A stretch of 64,000 nucleotides of DNA from JADJGC01 sp964617645. Its GTDB lineage: Bacteria; Zixibacteria; MSB-5A5; CAIYYT01. Positions 8,743-16,677 of the stretch are shown piece by piece. The notes under the pieces are model-generated. The model saw nothing but the letters and a program-made list of their open reading frames with translations. It did not search any database and was not told where the DNA came from. The stretch is from contig CAZTYE010000009.1 of NCBI GenBank assembly GCA_964617645.1, positions 1-64,000 of the forward strand, written 5' to 3'. The stretch's first letter is position 1. Every line of letters begins with the position of its first letter. The position numbers and the translations under genes were made by a program.

Positions 8743-9182
8743 TCGTGCCGACCCTGCGGATCGCAGTTGTCTCGCTGGTCGTCGGCGGTCTGATTGCCGC
8801 TTGCACTCCCAGTCCACCTTCACCGCGAGAACGGGTTATCGAATTTTTCGGTGTCGTGCACTCCGATTCGCTTCCGTCCATTGGCCGCTTTGTGGACGTG
8901 GACTCCGTGTCATACTATGAATACCGTGATCCCCAATATGACTCGCTGACGGCGGTTCAAAAACAGCAGCGGCTGATTCGCGGATTCCTCGGGGAAGGCG
9001 AGTATCGCCGGACCTGGGGGCACGCGCAGATTGTCGTCAATCAGCAGCGGATGGTGGACGACACATCGGCGGCTGTGGAAGTGTCGATCATCGACCGCAG
9101 CACGCGGATTCAGTATCTTACGTGGTTTGGTCTGAAGCTACGCGAACAGCAGTGGATGATCACAAACTTCAAAATAGAGTAG
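8736..9182 (+). CDS. Small lipoprotein of unknown function
   Basis: A 148-residue protein with a hydrophobic leader and lipobox LIAA-C23, then TPSPPSPRERVIEFFGVVHSD, so a membrane-anchored periplasmic protein. The mature part has a helix-strand pattern ending in strands (STRIQYLTWFGLKLREQQWMITNFKIE), which resembles the NTF2-like lumazine-binding folds, but no named family can be assigned. The GTG start at 8736 lies inside the end of the PorV-like gene (7-bp overlap), so the two are translated together. Confidence 0.75.
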   Translation: MVVVPTLRIAVVSLVVGGLIAACTPSPPSPRERVIEFFGVVHSDSLPSIGRFVDVDSVSYYEYRDPQYDSLTAVQKQQRLIRGFLGEGEYRRTWGHAQIVVNQQRMVDDTSAAVEVSIIDRSTRIQYLTWFGLKLREQQWMITNFKIE

Positions 9183-9238
9183 CTGCTGCGCTGCGGACTC
9201 GTTACTCTTCAAATAATCAGTTCAGCGGTTAATCACTA

Positions 9239-9607
9239 ATGTTGTACTCGGGATTTGGACATCGCAACGATGAGTTTGGCTCGATTCGCCAGATTTCGAC
9301 GGAGGAACTCAAGTCGATTCTCGACTGCGACTCGGGTGTTGCTTTGATTGATGTGCGAACCAAAGAAGAGTATGATCGGATTCGCGTGCCGCACATCAAA
9401 GCCCGGATTGAGTTTCAGCACATTGCCGAGCTGATTGACACGCTTCAATTTCCCAAAGACCAACCGGTTTATCTAATCTGCCGGTCGGGACGCCGCAGTT
9501 TGGTTGCGGCGAAAGATCTGAGCGATATCGGCTACCGCCTGCCGGTCAACATTGTCGGCGGAACGCTGGCCTGGGAGAAAGCCGGCTACCCGACGATTAA
9601 ACGCTAA
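9239..9607 (+). CDS. Rhodanese-domain protein
   Basis: A 122-residue single-domain rhodanese. The N-terminal strand motif VALIDVRTKEEYDRIRVPHIKARIE and the active-site loop ICRSGRRS (Cys about 83) are intact. The loop composition (CRSGRRS) is typical of sulfurtransferases that accept persulfide. No signal peptide, so cytosolic. It stands 56 bp after the lipoprotein gene in the same direction. Confidence 0.88.
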   Translation: MLYSGFGHRNDEFGSIRQISTEELKSILDCDSGVALIDVRTKEEYDRIRVPHIKARIEFQHIAELIDTLQFPKDQPVYLICRSGRRSLVAAKDLSDIGYRLPVNIVGGTLAWEKAGYPTIKR

Positions 9608-9715
9608 ACCGCCGCGCGCGTCTTATCCTTAAGAGCTTGCCGCCAAGAGATTTCGCCGCATTCGTGAAGAAATTGGATGAAAACCGCGAGTATTGAGTCA
9701 CGCGGAAAAATTCCC

Positions 9716-9744
9716 TTGCTTTTCGCGGGGGAGTTCTTTAGTCT
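9716..9744 (+). promoter_or_regulatory. Possible promoter for collagen-like lipoprotein operon
   Basis: -35 TTGCTT, 17 bp, -10 TAGTCT, about 50 nt upstream of the first gene of the three-gene cluster. Confidence 0.35.
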
Positions 9745-9797
9745 GCCGACTGCTAATTTTTGAACCCTTCGTAGGGCGCAAATTATTGGAGGAGATG

Positions 9798-10838
9798 ATG
9801 TCGGTTGGGAAGACCCTGAGGCTTGGATTAGGCCTTTGTTTCCTTTGGCTTTGCATCGTAGGCTGTGAGGGTGATCAAGGTCCTCAAGGCCCGCAGGGAT
9901 TTGACGGTTCGGATGGCGAGCCGGGTCAAAATCTTGTTCCTGCTCCGATTGCCGATCAGGTAATCGGTATTCTGGTAAATAATTCGACGAGTACGGATTT
10001 CAACGGCGCCCTGAAAGTGACGGTAACATCACGCGCCGACGCCACGCCGAGCGCGACGCAGGTCGTAGCGCGAGAAAAGGCACTTTCGCCGGTCATTGAT
10101 GGCCGCGTCAACGGCGATGAATGGGCGACTCTGCCCCAGTCGACGATCGGCTTTTCCAACGTCGGCGGGAACGACAATGGCATTGCCAGCGCCAACGTGC
10201 GTTTAGGCTACAATCGCGACTATGTATTCATGCTCGTCGAGTGGACGGAAATCGCCGAGGGCGGATTCGAAGCGGCGGCGGATACGACTTGGCGCCGGTG
10301 GACTTACAACGGCTCGAGTTGGTCGCAGTCCGGTGGTGAAGACCGCCTCTATGTGCTTTGGGAGATAGGGAACGTAACCGCCTGGGACGCCAACGGCGCG
10401 GCCGCGGTGTTCGACGGTTCGCAATTCTCCACGCAGGGCACCGAGACGGCCGATCTATGGGCCTGGCTTTCCACACAGACTTACTACATCGGCACTGCGG
10501 CGGATCGCGTGGTGAACTCGACGGCCGCGTCGATGGGTGGTGCGGATATCGGCGAACCCGTCAGCCTGCTGAATGGCCCGGACAACAATCTGCCGGCCTA
10601 TATGGCGGAACACTCCGATACCACGGGCACCGACTATCCACTGCGGAACTTTGAGTTCGTTCGATTCGATCCCGCTTCGCGGTTCGCTACCGGCGCGACG
10701 ATTCCGGGAGTCGTCGCGATGATCCCGACGGCTTCGATGGCCAACGTTCGGGCCGTGGCGAAGTTTGACAGCGGTACTTGGACTTTGGAAATCATACGAC
10801 TGCGCAACACCGGTTGGGCTGACGACGCCAGGATTTAG
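9798..10838 (+). CDS. Collagen-like lipoprotein with EB_dh-like domain, paralogue 1
   Basis: A 346-residue lipoprotein (lipobox CIVG-C23). Straight after the Cys come short Gly-X-Y repeats (EGDQGPQGPQGFDGSDGEPG), then PAPIADQVIGILVNNST and a large domain opening VIDGRVNGDEWATLPQSTIGF with strand motif ANVRLGYNRDYVFMLVEWTE. That pattern is the ethylbenzene-dehydrogenase gamma-type (EB_dh) heme-binding fold, common in periplasmic electron-transfer lipoproteins. This copy has no heme-attaching Cys pair. Two ATGs follow GGAGGAG; the second (9798) has better spacing. It is first of three tandem paralogues and ends TWTLEIIRLRNTGWADDARI, the same tail as the others. Confidence 0.72.
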   Translation: MSVGKTLRLGLGLCFLWLCIVGCEGDQGPQGPQGFDGSDGEPGQNLVPAPIADQVIGILVNNSTSTDFNGALKVTVTSRADATPSATQVVAREKALSPVIDGRVNGDEWATLPQSTIGFSNVGGNDNGIASANVRLGYNRDYVFMLVEWTEIAEGGFEAAADTTWRRWTYNGSSWSQSGGEDRLYVLWEIGNVTAWDANGAAAVFDGSQFSTQGTETADLWAWLSTQTYYIGTAADRVVNSTAASMGGADIGEPVSLLNGPDNNLPAYMAEHSDTTGTDYPLRNFEFVRFDPASRFATGATIPGVVAMIPTASMANVRAVAKFDSGTWTLEIIRLRNTGWADDARI

Positions 10839-10901
10839 GGAGATGTATGGAGACGAGGAAATTTCCGTTGGGTCCGTCGGCGAAAGCGGTGGGAGGATTT
10901 G

Positions 10902-12161
10902 ATGCGTAAGCTCTCGATATTCATTGTGGGATTGCTTTTCCTGACCTCAGTGCTCGCTTTTTATGGTTGTGAGGGCGAGAAGGGCGTAACCGGGGACAGA
11001 GGTGATCGCGGTCGCACCGGATCTGCGGGTGTCGATCCGGAGCGAGTTATACCCGCCGACCGCAACTTTGCGATTGGTGTCGCTAACCAGCATCGGACGG
11101 CGGTTTCCGGCGACAAGAGCGTTCATTTGACTTTCGACTCGACGCGCCGCGGCAATCGCGATACGGTCGTCGCAGTTCGGGTTGACCGTCCGCCGATTAT
11201 CGACGGCATCGATGGTGACGAGTTCGAGTGGGGCCTTCAGCGCTCGCGGGTGCGGACGACGTTTCTTCACGCCGGCACGCCGGGGATGACCGATCCGCAG
11301 ATTACGGAAGTCATCACGCGAGTAGCCTGGGACGACGAGTATATCTACACGTTTCTGCAATGGAAAGAGAAGAAGGTCACCGTGCAGTCCGGTGGTCGCG
11401 ACTCGACAGTTTATGATCTCGGCAAGTCCGATCGACCGGATGAGTTGATCTTCAACAACCCCGAGAAGCGCATCGTCAAGATCGAGGGCACCGATACGAC
11501 GTTTCTGGATTGGGTGCGCGTTCCGATTCTCGACGTCGATACGATCGGGCTTTGTTTTCCGCCGCCGTTTATTTGCTTCACCGACACGACTTTTGGCGAT
11601 ACGACGCTGGTGTGGCTCAAGCAGCCGACTTTCGAGGACCAGGCCGTGGTGATGTGGAGCGACGAGGAAGTGGGCAATTGGTCGGATTACGCATTCCACG
11701 AGCTATTCGCGACGCCGGATATCGGGCCGCGACCGGCGAATCTCAATGTCGATGTCTGGCTTTGGGGCGCCGGTAGAACGGATCCCGTGTCGGTCGCCGA
11801 CGATTGGAGCGTAACGGCCGCGGGTGCGTTCGGCGATTTTGGCGCCGCGCCCTATCTGAGCAACTATGACGAAGTTGATTCAATCCCGATATACCAGAAT
11901 CTCCGTGATCCCAATTTGCGATCGTCGGAGAACTTTTCGTTCCAAACCTATCCGTTTTGGTCGTTCAACGCCGTCGCTTATGTAGTTAAAGGATGGGATA
12001 TTTACCACGCGGTGTTTGTCCCGGGGGTGATCACGACGATTCCGGGCGGCAGTCGCGCCGACGTTTACGCGCGCGGCCAGTTCGAGTTTAGTGGCGGCGC
12101 TTGGACAGTGGAGATGCGACGCGCGCGTCACACCCGAAACGCCGATGACGTGGATTTTTAG
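10902..12161 (+). CDS. Collagen-like lipoprotein with EB_dh-like domain, paralogue 2
   Basis: A 419-residue paralogue of its neighbours. Lipobox FYG-C23, then Gly-X-Y repeats (EGEKGVTGDRGDRGRTGSAG), then ADRNFAIGVANQHRTAVSG and the EB_dh-like core (PPIIDGIDGDEFEWGLQRS, VAWDDEYIYTFLQWKEKK). It carries an extra insertion with LCFPPPFICF and repeated TTFGDTT-like strands not seen in paralogue 1. The C-terminus TVEMRRARHTRNADDVDF matches the shared tail. ATG at 10902 is 5 nt after GGGAGG. No CxxCH or CX3CH motif, so covalent c-type heme is not expected here. Confidence 0.72.
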   Translation: MRKLSIFIVGLLFLTSVLAFYGCEGEKGVTGDRGDRGRTGSAGVDPERVIPADRNFAIGVANQHRTAVSGDKSVHLTFDSTRRGNRDTVVAVRVDRPPIIDGIDGDEFEWGLQRSRVRTTFLHAGTPGMTDPQITEVITRVAWDDEYIYTFLQWKEKKVTVQSGGRDSTVYDLGKSDRPDELIFNNPEKRIVKIEGTDTTFLDWVRVPILDVDTIGLCFPPPFICFTDTTFGDTTLVWLKQPTFEDQAVVMWSDEEVGNWSDYAFHELFATPDIGPRPANLNVDVWLWGAGRTDPVSVADDWSVTAAGAFGDFGAAPYLSNYDEVDSIPIYQNLRDPNLRSSENFSFQTYPFWSFNAVAYVVKGWDIYHAVFVPGVITTIPGGSRADVYARGQFEFSGGAWTVEMRRARHTRNADDVDF

Positions 12162-12179
12162 GCGGAGGAGTTGAGCACG

Positions 12180-13280
12180 ATGAAAACGACAATGATTCTG
12201 ATTCTGCTTGGCTTGACCGCCATTACCATGCTAACGCTCGGATGTGAAGGAATTCCCGGAGACCGCGGCGAGGCAGGCCCGCCCGGACCGGACGGACCAC
12301 CCTATGTCGGCCCGGTTCCGGCAAACCGTTTCTTCGCGTTGGCGATTGCCAACAACAGCAAGTCGGTTCACTCGGGCGCACCCAAGCTTTGGCTGTGCTT
12401 CGACGGATCGAGCCAAGCCGGCGGTGACACCGTCGTTTCGCAGCAACTGGCCGAAGGGAAGATTCCGGCGGTCGACGGTGTGGACGGCGGGACTACCGAA
12501 TGGGGCGACAAGGTAACGAATGTCACGATTATCCGTGCCAGCGGCGGTTACAACGGCATCGCCTCGGCGCAGGTGCGGTCGGCTTACGATGCCGACTACG
12601 TCTACTTCCAGGTGCGTTGGACCGAGGTCGAAGATGCGGAGTTGGGTGTAACGGTCGGAGAAAATGTCAACCCGGCGCCGTGGAGCTATCCGCCGAACGG
12701 CGAAGGTAATCCGCGAATCTGGTCGCGCTCCTCGGAAAACGAAGACCGCCTTAAGTTGCTGTTTGAGATCACTCCGGTAACGCGCTTTAATGCCGACGGC
12801 TGCTTTGTTACTTGTCACGCTACCGAAGACAGTGTGCGCAATCGTTACTTTCACGCCACGCGCGGGAGCCGCGAATTCGTGGATGTCTGGCATTGGACTT
12901 CCGGCACAACGAATTTTGCGGGCCACGCCCTCGACCGCTACTTTGACAGCCGTTCGTACGGCGTTAAGAGCGACGTCGGCATTTCGCCGGTGATCGACAA
13001 CGTTGAGTACAACACCGTGGGCGACACGATCTATCGACCGCGCTACATGGCGAGTTTCGATCCCAACAGCAATTCACAGCCGCCGCTTTGGGATTACGAA
13101 GTCGCCTTAGTCAGTGACGCCGGTTGGCTGCCGGGTTCGGTATTGCCCAGTTTCATTAATACCATTCCCTCCGGATCAGCGGCAGATTTGGTGGCGGTCG
13201 GCAAGTACGACGACGGCACCTGGACGGTCGAACTCCGGCGAAAGCGGCGGACCGGAAACGGCGATGATGCGCAGTTCTGA
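12180..13280 (+). CDS. Collagen-like lipoprotein with EB_dh-like domain and CX3CH, paralogue 3
   Basis: A 366-residue lipoprotein (lipobox TLG-C22) with Gly-X-Y repeats (EGIPGDRGEAGPPGPDGPP), the ANRFFALAIANNSKSVHSG segment shared with paralogue 2, and the EB_dh-like core (IPAVDGVDGGTTEWGDK, VRSAYDADYVYFQVRWTEVED). Unlike its neighbours it holds a CX3CH sequence, DGCFVTCHATED (Cys208, Cys212, His213), where this fold commonly binds heme. It also ends TVELRRKRRTGNGDDAQF. The likely job is periplasmic electron transfer or redox sensing as part of a complex with the other two; that is inference. The gene starts 18 bp after paralogue 2, with GGCGGAGGAG before the ATG, and is followed by a strong terminator. 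Confidence 0.75.
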   Translation: MKTTMILILLGLTAITMLTLGCEGIPGDRGEAGPPGPDGPPYVGPVPANRFFALAIANNSKSVHSGAPKLWLCFDGSSQAGGDTVVSQQLAEGKIPAVDGVDGGTTEWGDKVTNVTIIRASGGYNGIASAQVRSAYDADYVYFQVRWTEVEDAELGVTVGENVNPAPWSYPPNGEGNPRIWSRSSENEDRLKLLFEITPVTRFNADGCFVTCHATEDSVRNRYFHATRGSREFVDVWHWTSGTTNFAGHALDRYFDSRSYGVKSDVGISPVIDNVEYNTVGDTIYRPRYMASFDPNSNSQPPLWDYEVALVSDAGWLPGSVLPSFINTIPSGSAADLVAVGKYDDGTWTVELRRKRRTGNGDDAQF

Positions 13281-13318
13281 GGCTGAGGCCAGGCGGCGTT
13301 AGTCGCGAACTCTTCGTG

Positions 13319-13357
13319 AGGGTCATCGGCCGCCGGTCGGTGACCCTTTCCTTTTGG
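13319..13357 (+). terminator. Intrinsic terminator after collagen-like lipoprotein operon
   Basis: A 13-bp stem with two G-T-type pairs (AGGGTCATCGGCC at 13319-13331 with GGTCGGTGACCCT at 13335-13347), then TTCCTTTT. It ends the three-gene operon. Confidence 0.72.
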
Positions 13358-13405
13358 CGCGGCGCGGGCGTAGAAGTCGTCCGAATCGTCGTTGAGGATG
13401 TGAAA

Positions 13406-14002
13406 ATGGGATTTGCACTTCGAAACCTCCGACTGAAATCCAATCGAGTATATCTTCGGCCGCTACACCGCCGTGATGCGGATACGGTCTTTGCGGCCAT
13501 CGATCGCAGCCGCGCCGAGCTTGAGAAATATCTGCCATGGACTTCTCACACGCGGGCGGCAAGCGATACCGTTGCCTTCATCGGAAGATCGATCGTCGGT
13601 CGCAAACGTGGTCGGTGGTACACCTTTGGGGTTTTCCTGCGGGCCAGCGACGAGTTTGTGGGAGTCTGCGGCCTCGTCAGCATATCACTATTTAACCAAT
13701 CAGCAGAAATCGGTTACTGGGTCGCCAGCGAACACGCCGGTAGGGGCTATACCACCGAAGCAGCAGCGCTCGTGCTGCGATTCGCTTTCGAGTTGCTCGA
13801 TCGGCACAAAGTGGTTTTGCGCGCTGCCACTGATAATCCGGCGTCCAATCGCGTGGCGCTCAAGCTCGGTTTCACCCACGAGGGAATACAACGCGAAGAG
13901 ATGCAACTGGCGCGCGGCTGGCTTGATCTCAATTACTATAGCCTGCTCAGGACAGAGTACCTGAAGCATCGCGCGCAAATTGAGAGCTTCATCAGCAAGT
14001 GA
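13406..14002 (+). CDS. RimJ/RimL-type GNAT acetyltransferase
   Basis: A 198-residue GNAT protein. Motifs: YLRPLHRRDADTVF at the start, GVFLRASDEFVGVCGLVSIS in the centre, EIGYWVASEHAGRGYTTEAAALVLRFAFE with the acetyl-CoA loop (RGYTTEA), and the late ATDNPASNRVALKLGFTHEGIQREE. This arrangement is that of the RimJ/RimL and SpeG-like group, which acetylate N-termini or small amines; the substrate is unknown. The chosen ATG (13406) has GAGG 8 nt upstream and begins MGFALRNLRLKSNRVYLRPL; upstream in-frame codons would run into the terminator. Cytosolic. Confidence 0.87.
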   Translation: MGFALRNLRLKSNRVYLRPLHRRDADTVFAAIDRSRAELEKYLPWTSHTRAASDTVAFIGRSIVGRKRGRWYTFGVFLRASDEFVGVCGLVSISLFNQSAEIGYWVASEHAGRGYTTEAAALVLRFAFELLDRHKVVLRAATDNPASNRVALKLGFTHEGIQREEMQLARGWLDLNYYSLLRTEYLKHRAQIESFISK

Positions 14003-14056
14003 TCATATGACAGAATCTGTCAGGGACTTTGAGTATCTCCCAAGGCGAGGTCAATC

Positions 14057-15595
14057 GTGTTAGCAAAAGTGTTGTCATCGGCGGTCATGGGAATTGAAGC
14101 GTACACGGTTGAGGTCGAGGCGGATATTACGCCACAAATGCCGGCTTTCGCGACCGTCGGCTTGCCCGACGGCGCCGTCAAGGAAGCCAAAGAGCGCGTG
14201 ATGTCGGCGATCAAGAATTCGGAGTTCATCTTCCCGGCGAAAAAAGTCACGATCAATCTGGCGCCGGCGGATGTTCGCAAAGAGGGTTCGGCGTTCGATC
14301 TGCCGATGGCGGTAGGAATATTGGCCGCGACCGGCCAGATTATGCGCGATGATATTGGCGATGTGGTTTTCCTCGGCGAACTCTCGCTGGACGGGACGCT
14401 CAAGCCGATCGACGGCGTCTTGCCGATGGCGATTAGCGCACGTGACGCCGGGCACCGGCGCATGATCGTGCCGCGCGGGAACGCCTCCGAGGCGGCGATG
14501 GCCGAAGGATTGGAAGTCTATCCGGCCGGATCACTGCGCGAGACGATCTCGTTTCTGGAAGATGATCGCCTGATTGCGCCATTTAAGATCGACATGCGGG
14601 AGCTATTCGACACGGCGCGGAGTTATACGTCCGACTTTTCCGAGGTTAAGGGACAGGAAGGGGCGAAACGAGCGTTGGAAGTCGCGGCGGCCGGCGGGCA
14701 CAACATTATTCTGGTCGGGCCGCCGGGCTCCGGCAAAACGATGTTGGCGCGGCGCCTGCCGACGATACTTCCGGATCTGACGCTTGCCGAAGCGCTGGAG
14801 ACGACGAAAATTCATTCCGTCGCGGGGCTGCTGCCGCCGGACACGCCGCTGATTGCGACGCGGCCGTTTCGTTCGCCGCATCACACGATTTCCGACGCGG
14901 GACTGATCGGCGGCGGACGAATCCCGCGGCCGGGCGAGGTATCGCTATCGCACAACGGCGTGCTCTTCCTCGATGAATTGCCGGAATTTCGCAAAGACGT
15001 CCTCGAGATGCTGCGCCAACCGCTTGAAGACGGCGTCGTGACAATTTCACGGGCGATGACCTCGCTAACGTATCCGTCCAAACTGATGCTGGCGGCGGCG
15101 ATGAATCCCTGCCCGTGCGGTTACCACGGCGACATCTCGCATGAGTGCACCTGTAATCCGATGCAGATTCAGAAGTATCGCGGCAAGATATCCGGGCCGT
15201 TGCTGGATCGAATCGATATTCATATCGAGGTGCCGGCGGTCAAGTTCAAAGAGTTGGCCGACACGCAGGCGGCGGAGCGATCGGAGAAGATTCGCGTGCG
15301 TGTCAATCAGGCGCGCGAGCGGCAGCACCAACGCTTTTCCGGCCGCAAACATCTATTTTGCAATGCGCATATGGAGTCGAAGGACATTCGCGAGTTTTGT
15401 CCGATTGACGATGCGAGCCAGGACCTGCTGCGGATGGCGATCACGAAATTGGGATTGTCGGCGCGCGCCTACGATCGGATCATCAAGGTGGCGCGAACGA
15501 TTTCCGACCTTGAAGGGGTCGAGCAGATCACTTCTGGCCACATCGCCGAGGCGATCCAGTACCGAAGTTTGGACAGAAATCTGTGGATGAGTTAG
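14057..15595 (+). CDS. comM: YifB/ComM-family Mg-chelatase-like ATPase
   Basis: A 512-residue AAA+ protein. N-terminal ChlI-like domain (VLSSAVMGIEAYTVEVEADITPQMPAFATVGLPDGAVKEAKERV), Walker A GPPGSGKTMLARRL (about residue 220), Walker B VLFLDELPEF, then CPCGYHGD and the C-terminal Mg_chelatase_C helices (RAYDRIIKVARTISDLEG). ComM is known as a helicase aiding branch migration during natural transformation. The GTG start is 6 nt after GGCGAGG and gives the family-typical N-terminus. The stop lies 3 bp before the ATG of the next, unrelated gene. Confidence 0.93.
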   Translation: MLAKVLSSAVMGIEAYTVEVEADITPQMPAFATVGLPDGAVKEAKERVMSAIKNSEFIFPAKKVTINLAPADVRKEGSAFDLPMAVGILAATGQIMRDDIGDVVFLGELSLDGTLKPIDGVLPMAISARDAGHRRMIVPRGNASEAAMAEGLEVYPAGSLRETISFLEDDRLIAPFKIDMRELFDTARSYTSDFSEVKGQEGAKRALEVAAAGGHNIILVGPPGSGKTMLARRLPTILPDLTLAEALETTKIHSVAGLLPPDTPLIATRPFRSPHHTISDAGLIGGGRIPRPGEVSLSHNGVLFLDELPEFRKDVLEMLRQPLEDGVVTISRAMTSLTYPSKLMLAAAMNPCPCGYHGDISHECTCNPMQIQKYRGKISGPLLDRIDIHIEVPAVKFKELADTQAAERSEKIRVRVNQARERQHQRFSGRKHLFCNAHMESKDIREFCPIDDASQDLLRMAITKLGLSARAYDRIIKVARTISDLEGVEQITSGHIAEAIQYRSLDRNLWMS

Positions 15596-15598
15596 GGC

Positions 15599-16501
15599 AT
15601 GAGAAAGAGGCAAAACTACGATGAGTTGAATGATTTAAAGGCGCTGATTTCTTGTGCATTCATCTGCGACATTCAAACGACGCGCCAGCAAGTCACGGAA
15701 AGTGCTTTGCTGGTGAAGACTCTTTTCACTCGGCAGCTCATGAATTCCAGTAGCCTGTACAAGTTGTTCGCTGGTACCAGAGCACAGGAATTTCTGACGG
15801 TCAAGTTGACAACGTCCCTTGACGACGATGTATTCTACGATTTCGCAAGCGCGGCTTGCCTCCTTCGACCGATGTATGACACGTTAGTAAAGATGCAGTT
15901 TTTTGCTGAACCCGTTTCAGAAAATGCGACGGAATTGCGGGTTTCGCTATTTCATTATCATGCTGCATTGCAGCGATTTCGCTTCCTGAAGAGCTTCGTT
16001 CCAAGATTGCATGCCCCCGCAGAGTTATCGAAGGAACTCTCTGCTTCGAAGGCTCGACTCCTGAATTGCAGCGAATACTCTCGACTTCCGGATAGCACAC
16101 GAAAGGCAATTGAAAACGATAAGTTGAACGATTTCATCTGGCCTGCAGAAGAGCAGAGACTAAGGCAAGTCATAGGAATCCCCACCGCTCATCGTCAGAC
16201 AATCTACAAGTGCTGTAGCGAGTATCTTCATGTAGGAGCATTTGCCATTCAACAATTGCAGGCGATAAGTAGCCGAGAAGATGGGTTAAAGCTGATAACT
16301 CCGCGCCTGAGAAACTGCTTGTCACTGTTGGCCACAACTATCGTCGTCTTCACCAGAGTGTTTCCCAACGCCGCATGTGTCTTGAAAAGCGATGCTCCAG
16401 TGATCGAGAAGATAAAGCTCTGGTTCTCAATGAGAAAACTGGATCCGTCAAGAGAAGACGCTGGATATAGCACGATGGGTGATGATGACCCCTTTCCCTG
16501 A
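15599..16501 (+). CDS. Hypothetical protein, lower G+C
   Basis: A 300-residue protein I do not recognise. It is largely helical, with no signal peptide and no clear membrane segment. A central stretch (DFASAACLLRPMYDTLVKMQFF) resembles helices seen in DUF5677-like proteins, but that is only an impression. Base composition is visibly more A+T-rich than the genes around it, and it carries more Cys and Ser than neighbours, which suggests recent acquisition. It starts 3 bp after comM, so it may be read through from comM. The C-terminus is a hydrophilic tail ending GDDDPFP. Confidence 0.65.
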   Translation: MRKRQNYDELNDLKALISCAFICDIQTTRQQVTESALLVKTLFTRQLMNSSSLYKLFAGTRAQEFLTVKLTTSLDDDVFYDFASAACLLRPMYDTLVKMQFFAEPVSENATELRVSLFHYHAALQRFRFLKSFVPRLHAPAELSKELSASKARLLNCSEYSRLPDSTRKAIENDKLNDFIWPAEEQRLRQVIGIPTAHRQTIYKCCSEYLHVGAFAIQQLQAISSREDGLKLITPRLRNCLSLLATTIVVFTRVFPNAACVLKSDAPVIEKIKLWFSMRKLDPSREDAGYSTMGDDDPFP

Positions 16502-16677
16502 TCCGAATAGCGATACAGTAGTATCCGAGCGTAGCAGATCGGATGCAATTCTCGGGAGGCAAATAGTATATTAGTGCCCTGCGGACTAGCACCTTCAGAT
16601 AAATCGTTAAACAATCGCCTTGCAGCTTGCGTTATCCCACCAGCGGGCGTTCTTTTTGAAAGTTGCGAGGTAACGAC

